DNA from: Rhodobacter sp.
GTDB taxonomy: Bacteria > Pseudomonadota > Alphaproteobacteria > Rhodobacterales > Rhodobacteraceae
DNA: 38,508 nucleotides
Reading direction: 5' to 3'
Assembly: GCA_022340385.1 (NCBI GenBank)
Contig: JAJDOB010000164.1
Coordinates: 1-38,508 of the forward strand
The position numbers and the translations under genes are program-made. The notes under the pieces were generated by a model that saw nothing but the letters and a program-made list of their open reading frames with translations, was not told where the DNA came from and ran no database searches. Each line of letters begins with the position of its first letter. Position 1 is the first letter of the stretch. Positions 34,357-38,508 of the stretch are shown piece after piece.

Positions 34357-34388
34357 GAACATCTCCGCTGCAAAGGAACCATACCCGG

Positions 34389-35105
34389 ATGCAGATGCCT
34401 CACAGTTCCGGCGAACAGTTGCACGCCACCGCCGCAAGTACGGCACCCGAACGGGTCTACCGGGATTTACGCGCGCGCATCATCAGTTTCGATCTGCCGC
34501 CGGGCACCACACTTGGCCGGATCGAACTTGCGGACCGATACGGCGTCAGCCAGACCCCGGTGCGCGAGGCATTGCAGCGGCTGGAAATGGATGGGCTTAT
34601 CCTGATCTTTCCGCAGTCGAAAACCGTCGTTGCCCGCATCGACGTGCGCCAGCTTTCGGAAACCCAGTTCCTGCGGGTATCCATCGAAACCGAAGTCGTG
34701 CGGCGTCTTGCAACCGCACAACGCCCGGATGTCATCAAGCGGGCGCAGGCCATCCTCGAGATGCAGCGCACACTGACCGCCTCGGGTGATGAAGTGTCGA
34801 TGTTCACCGAACTGGACCGGTCATTCCATCTGACACTGTTCAAGGGCGTCGGCATGGAATCCCTGAATGCCATGTTGCTGGATCGTTTGGGACACCTTTA
34901 TCGGTGTCAGCGCCTGGAATTGCCGCGCAAGGGCAAGATGCAGAACATCGTCGATGCCCATCAGGCCATTCTCGACGGTCTGGCCGCGGGCGATCCGGAA
35001 CTAGCATCCGCCGCCATGCGTGAACATCTTTCCGGAACCATCAGCCAGATCGAGATGCTTCGCGACGAATATCCCGACTTTTTTACCAGGGACGAGCTTA
35101 GATAG
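34389..35105 (+). CDS. GntR-family (FCD subfamily) transcriptional regulator
   Basis: A 238-residue regulator. The winged helix-turn-helix spans about residues 20-85 (LGRIELADRYGVSQTPVREALQRL) and the FCD effector domain about 95-225. FCD proteins typically release DNA on binding a carboxylate sugar or organic acid. It is divergent from the TRAP operon and faces araD tail-to-tail, so it most likely controls the TRAP-tannase-UxaA operon and perhaps the arabinose genes. It is clearly different from the first FCD regulator at 3807. AAGGAA lies about 10 nt ahead of ATG 34389; a second ATG 6 nt later is also possible. Confidence 0.9.
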   Translation: MQMPHSSGEQLHATAASTAPERVYRDLRARIISFDLPPGTTLGRIELADRYGVSQTPVREALQRLEMDGLILIFPQSKTVVARIDVRQLSETQFLRVSIETEVVRRLATAQRPDVIKRAQAILEMQRTLTASGDEVSMFTELDRSFHLTLFKGVGMESLNAMLLDRLGHLYRCQRLELPRKGKMQNIVDAHQAILDGLAAGDPELASAAMREHLSGTISQIEMLRDEYPDFFTRDELR

Positions 35106-35167
35106 CACTCAAGTCCGAACGTGCCGCGGATCCGCCGCGACGCCCGCTCAATGTGAACCAGCGGCGT

Positions 35168-35204
35168 GGTTCCGGGGTTCTAGGCGCAATTCATTCCGGA
35201 AACC
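35168..35204. terminator. Weak stem-loop between convergent gntR and araD
   Basis: GGTTCCGG (35168-35175) can pair with CCGGAAACC (35196-35204) with one bulged A and a 20-nt loop. It lies in the 126 nt between two stops and has no T-run, so a terminator role is uncertain. Confidence 0.25.
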
Positions 35205-35231
35205 TTCCATCGCCGGATTTCGGTTGCCCCG

Positions 35232-36149
35232 TCACTTGCCCCATTTCAACGCGATCAGGTCCATATCACGCGCCAGTTGCAACAGCCGGTCCCTTGTCCG
35301 CTGCGACAGGGGTTTTTGCGGATGGCGTACATAATCGCTGCCGATCACGCCGCCCTCGGCATAGACCGTCTTGCAGGCGCGCAGCCCGCATTGCCGGTTC
35401 TCGTGATTGATCAGCGGCAGGCATTTCGCCCACTGCGCCAACGCGGCATCCCTGTCGCCCGCCAGAAAATGCGTGACAATCGGGCGGATATGTTCGGGGA
35501 AAAGCCCCGACGTCATCGACGCGGTACAACCCGCATCCAGATCGGCCAGCAGGGTGACCGCCTCTTCGCCGTCCCACGGACCAAGGATATCCTTGCCGCC
35601 TGCCTCGATCAGCGCGGCAAGCTTGTCCGCGGCGAACGGGCACTCGATCTTGAAATAGCCGACATGCTCCAGTTCGCGCGCCATTCGCACCAAAAGCGGA
35701 ACCGAAAGGACCACCCCCGACAGTGGCGCATCCTGCACCATTATCGGAATGTCGATGGCATCGCTGACGGCCTGGAAATGTTCGAAAATGCCCTGATCGT
35801 CGGCCTTCAGCCCGGACCCGTGATAGGGCGGCATCATCATCAGCATGGACGCCCCCAGCGCCTGGGCGTCACGGGCGCGCCGGGTCACGATGTCGGTGGA
35901 ATAATGGCTGATCGTGACGATCATCGGCACCCTTCCCGCGACATGTTCCAGGCTGACCCGCATCAGCGTTGCGCGCTCGTCATCCGACAGAACGAACTGC
36001 TCGGAATAGTTCGCAAGTATGCAGATCGCATCGACGCCCTGATCAATCAGGCAGTCGAGCACCCGGCGCATGCCTTCCTCGTCGATACGGCCGTCGGCAT
36101 GGAACGGGGTCGGGGCGACAGGCAGAATGCCGGTGAGTGGGGTTTTCAT
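35232..36149 (-). CDS. araD: L-2-keto-3-deoxyarabonate dehydratase (AraD type)
   Basis: Converts L-2-keto-3-deoxyarabonate to alpha-ketoglutarate semialdehyde. The 305-residue DapA-superfamily protein carries the pattern of the Azospirillum enzyme: CILANYSEQF (about 43-52), TISHYST, MPPYHG, IMVQDAPLSG, Schiff-base Lys167 in YFKIECP, GPWDGEEA and LINHENRQ. This set is distinct from both other DapA-family proteins in the window. It is downstream of the dehydrogenase (26-nt gap) and the arabonate dehydratase, in pathway order. The symbol follows the non-phosphorylative pathway and not the E. coli ribulose-5-phosphate epimerase gene. Confidence 0.92.
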   Translation of the reverse strand: MKTPLTGILPVAPTPFHADGRIDEEGMRRVLDCLIDQGVDAICILANYSEQFVLSDDERATLMRVSLEHVAGRVPMIVTISHYSTDIVTRRARDAQALGASMLMMMPPYHGSGLKADDQGIFEHFQAVSDAIDIPIMVQDAPLSGVVLSVPLLVRMARELEHVGYFKIECPFAADKLAALIEAGGKDILGPWDGEEAVTLLADLDAGCTASMTSGLFPEHIRPIVTHFLAGDRDAALAQWAKCLPLINHENRQCGLRACKTVYAEGGVIGSDYVRHPQKPLSQRTRDRLLQLARDMDLIALKWGK

Positions 36150-36175
36150 ATCGGGATCCTCGTGATGGTCGTGGC

Positions 36176-37099
36176 CTACCAGTCGAACGGCGCCACATTT
36201 GTTCTGCGGCCCAGGGTAAAGGCGTCGGCGACATGGCGCATGGGCGAAAGATCGACATCGCTTGCCCCCGCCGCGATAAGCTGGCCGAACCGGGCATAAA
36301 GACCTGCATATTCGGCATTCGCTCCGGCGGCAATTTCTGCGCCGTCCACGTCTAGCCGGGCACCGCCCTGGCCCAGAACGGCCCTGCCACCGTCGGTGGC
36401 GATATGGATATCCCAGGCGGGCGGTCCGGAATGCAGCCAGTCGAATTCGGCGGTAACCTCGGCCCCGCCGGGGTCGTGAAATGCAAGCGTGGCGGCGACA
36501 GGCGTGTCGCGGTTTGACGGAAACTGCAATTCGGCGCGGGTCAGATGCAGCGCTCGGGGAAAGATTTCAGTCAGGACCGACAGCGCATTGATGCCGGGGT
36601 CGAACACCCCCAGCCCGCCGGGTGTCCAGACCCAGTCCTGCCCGGGATGCCAGTGGCGGACGTCCTCTTTCCACTGGATATCGACCTTGTGGATGGTTCT
36701 GTCCTTCAACCAGTCTCGCGCCGCCGCCACCGCCGCGGCGTGACGCGAATGCCAGGTCGCGAACAGCGTGACGCCCTTCGACTCGGCCACGCCGATCAGG
36801 TCATGGACCTCTGACAGCGTCGCGCCGGGCGGCTTTTCCAGCATCACGTGACAGCCGGCCTCCAGTGCGCGCCGGGCGTCGGCGTAACGCACATGCGGCG
36901 GCGTGGCGAGCGAGATGGCCGGGATATCGGAGCGCGCGTTCAGCAACCTGTCCAGATCAGTGAACGCCTCGGCCCCGCTGACCTGGGCGTTGCGGCTGGC
37001 GGTTGCCGCCAGCTCGAAATCGGGCCCCGCCGAGATTGCGGGGATATGCTGGTCGCGGGCGATCTTGCCGATGCCGACAAGGGCGAGCTTCATTGCCAT
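36176..37099 (-). CDS. L-arabinose/D-galactose 1-dehydrogenase (Gfo/Idh/MocA family)
   Basis: Oxidises L-arabinose (often also D-galactose) at C1 to the lactone with NAD(P)+. The 307-residue protein has the Gfo/Idh/MocA layout: N-terminal Rossmann domain (VGIGKIARDQHIPAI) and catalytic lysine in MLEKPPGATL, followed by the subfamily signatures TLFATWHSRHA, WKEDVRHWHPGQDW and GGLGVFDPGINALS. These match the Azospirillum L-arabinose 1-dehydrogenase. The ATG at 37099 overlaps the dehydratase stop (ATGA); the track's 37102 is a TTG, and ATG 37093 is also possible. No dedicated lactonase follows, so spontaneous hydrolysis or the SMP-30 protein may open the lactone. Confidence 0.88.
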   Translation of the reverse strand: MAMKLALVGIGKIARDQHIPAISAGPDFELAATASRNAQVSGAEAFTDLDRLLNARSDIPAISLATPPHVRYADARRALEAGCHVMLEKPPGATLSEVHDLIGVAESKGVTLFATWHSRHAAAVAAARDWLKDRTIHKVDIQWKEDVRHWHPGQDWVWTPGGLGVFDPGINALSVLTEIFPRALHLTRAELQFPSNRDTPVAATLAFHDPGGAEVTAEFDWLHSGPPAWDIHIATDGGRAVLGQGGARLDVDGAEIAAGANAEYAGLYARFGQLIAAGASDVDLSPMRHVADAFTLGRRTNVAPFDW

Positions 37100-38508
37100 C
37101 AATGTGAATCCTTCGGCACGGCCGCCCCCCGGCAGCCCTTGAGAAAGTCGAAATCGGCACCGGTATCGGCGCCCTCGACATGGTCATGGAACAGCCGGGC
37201 AAACCCGCTTTCGGGCGGGGTCTGCGGGCAGGACCATGCGCCAAGCCGCGCCGCGATCTCTGCGTCCGGCACGTCCAGATGGATGCGCCGCGCCGCGACG
37301 TCGATCTCGATCATGTCGCCGTCACGCACGATGGCCAGCGGGCCGCCGCGCGCTGCTTCGGGCGAGGTATGCAGAACCACCGTTCCATAGGCGGTGCCCG
37401 ACATCCGCGCATCGGAAATCCGCACCATGTCGGTGATGCCCTTCTTCAGGACCTTCGCGGGCAGGCCCATGTTGCCCACCTCGGACATGCCGGGATAGCC
37501 GCGCGGGCCGCACATTTTCAGGACCATGATGCAGGTCTCGTCAATATCCAGATCGTCGTCGGCGATCTTTGCCTTGTAGTCGTCGATATCCTCGAACACG
37601 ACCGCCCGGCCCCGGTGCTTCATCAGATGCGGCGACGCGGCAGAGGGTTTCAGAACCGCGCCGTCAGGCGCAAGATTGCCGCGCAACACGGCGATGCCGC
37701 CCTGCGGGGTCAGCGCCCTGTCGACCGGCAGGATCACATCCTCGTTCCAGTTGGTGACGTCTTTCACCTCTTCCCAGACGGTCGCGCCGGACACGGTCAG
37801 GGCGTCCTTGTGCAGTTGCCCGGCCTCGCCCAGCCGTTTCAGCACAACAGGCAGACCGCCGGCATAAAAGAACTCTTCCATCAGGTATTTGCCCGATGGT
37901 TGCAGGTTGACGATGGTGGGAATGTCGCGGCCCAGCCGGTCCCAGTCGTTCAGCGTCAGGTCGATTCCCACCCGGCCGGCGATGGCCATCAGATGGATCA
38001 CGGCGTTGGTCGAGCCACCGATGGCGCCATTGGTGCGGATTGCGTTTTCAAAGGCCTGCCGGGTCATGACATGCGACGGGCGCAGGTCGTCCTTGACCAT
38101 CTGCACGATGCGCCGCCCGGTCAGTTGCGCCATCACGCGACGGCGCGCATCCACCGCCGGAATCGCCGCGTTGCCCGACAGCGCCATGCCAAGCGCCTCT
38201 GCCATGCTGGCCATTGTCGAGGCTGTGCCCATCGTGTTGCAGGTGCCGGTCGACCGGGTGACGGCAACCTCTGCGTCGACAAATTCCTGCTGCGTCATCT
38301 CTCCGGCCTTCACCGCTTCCGAGAATTTCCACAGATGTGTGCCGGCGCCGACCCGCTCGCCCCGAAACCAGCCGTTCAGCATCGGCCCGCCGGTCACGAC
38401 GACCGACGGAATGTCGGTCGAGGCCGCGCCCATCAGTAGCGAAGGCGTGGTCTTGTCGCAGCCGACCAGCAACACGGCGCCGTCGATCGGCTGGGCGCGC
38501 ATTGTTTC
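37099..38508 (-). CDS. L-arabonate dehydratase (IlvD/Edd family), 5' end outside window
   Basis: Dehydrates L-arabonate to L-2-keto-3-deoxyarabonate. The frame is open to the right edge; 469 residues are present, so roughly the first 110 of about 580 are missing, including the first cluster cysteine. Visible are GCDKTTP and STGTCNTMGTAS with two cluster cysteines, FFYAGGLP, VLRGNLAPDGAV and ARMSGTAYG with the catalytic serine. Sugar-acid rather than branched-chain dihydroxyacid specificity is supported by PSGKYLMEEFFYAGG and by the neighbouring dehydrogenase and keto-deoxyarabonate dehydratase. It differs clearly from the other IlvD/Edd protein at 29119. Confidence 0.88.
   Translation of the reverse strand, partial: ETMRAQPIDGAVLLVGCDKTTPSLLMGAASTDIPSVVVTGGPMLNGWFRGERVGAGTHLWKFSEAVKAGEMTQQEFVDAEVAVTRSTGTCNTMGTASTMASMAEALGMALSGNAAIPAVDARRRVMAQLTGRRIVQMVKDDLRPSHVMTRQAFENAIRTNGAIGGSTNAVIHLMAIAGRVGIDLTLNDWDRLGRDIPTIVNLQPSGKYLMEEFFYAGGLPVVLKRLGEAGQLHKDALTVSGATVWEEVKDVTNWNEDVILPVDRALTPQGGIAVLRGNLAPDGAVLKPSAASPHLMKHRGRAVVFEDIDDYKAKIADDDLDIDETCIMVLKMCGPRGYPGMSEVGNMGLPAKVLKKGITDMVRISDARMSGTAYGTVVLHTSPEAARGGPLAIVRDGDMIEIDVAARRIHLDVPDAEIAARLGAWSCPQTPPESGFARLFHDHVEGADTGADFDFLKGCRGAAVPKDSH

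Overview
The window is a GC-rich bacterial segment, almost certainly alphaproteobacterial and most likely Rhodobacterales (inferred from high G+C at third codon positions, dense ATGA-coupled operons, a fused DctQM TRAP permease, FadR-type regulators and the style of the sugar-acid genes; no 16S or other formal marker is present). Left of a tRNA-Trp gene (about 1-3050) lie ordinary chromosomal genes: the end of a small membrane protein, two uncharacterised proteins, a ZntB/CorA-type metal transporter with a clear terminator, and a small exported protein. From about 3.8 kb to the right edge the window is one continuous catabolic locus for pectin-type and related sugar acids.

Layout. (1) 3807-9420: a GntR/FadR regulator, then leftward genes kdgD, udh, an alpha/beta hydrolase, a galactonate-dehydratase-like enolase-superfamily enzyme and an SMP-30 sugar-lactone hydrolase. 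(2) 9613-23216: a rightward operon with a peptide/oligosaccharide-type ABC importer (binding protein, two permeases, a double ATPase), an HSL-family esterase, an enolase-superfamily enzyme, gudD, garD, a pectinesterase without signal peptide, and alpha-ketoglutarate semialdehyde dehydrogenase. (3) 34249-23307: a leftward operon with a TRAP transporter (DctP, fused DctQM), a 40-residue membrane protein missing from the ORF track, an IlvD/Edd sugar-acid dehydratase, a DapA-family lyase, an RraA-family protein, an exported tannase-family esterase, an altronate-dehydratase-like UxaA protein and an SDR. A second FadR-type regulator is divergent from it. (4) 37099-35232 and off the right edge: L-arabonate dehydratase, L-arabinose/D-galactose 1-dehydrogenase and L-2-keto-3-deoxyarabonate dehydratase, the non-phosphorylative arabinose pathway.

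How it works together. Esters of oligogalacturonides would be removed by the esterases and pectinesterase, the oligomers imported by the ABC system and monomeric acids by the TRAP system. Udh oxidises galacturonate or glucuronate to aldarolactones, the SMP-30 protein can open them, GarD and GudD dehydrate galactarate and glucarate, KdgD gives alpha-ketoglutarate semialdehyde, and the single semialdehyde dehydrogenase (21690-23216) gives 2-oxoglutarate. The arabinose branch reaches the same semialdehyde. No sugar kinase and no depolymerase (lyase or GH28) is visible in the window, so chain cleavage must be encoded elsewhere.

The part least explained by known pathways is operon 3 (atypical tannase-family esterase + TRAP + IlvD/DapA/RraA/UxaA/SDR), which looks like a dedicated route for a sugar acid that cannot be named from sequence alone.
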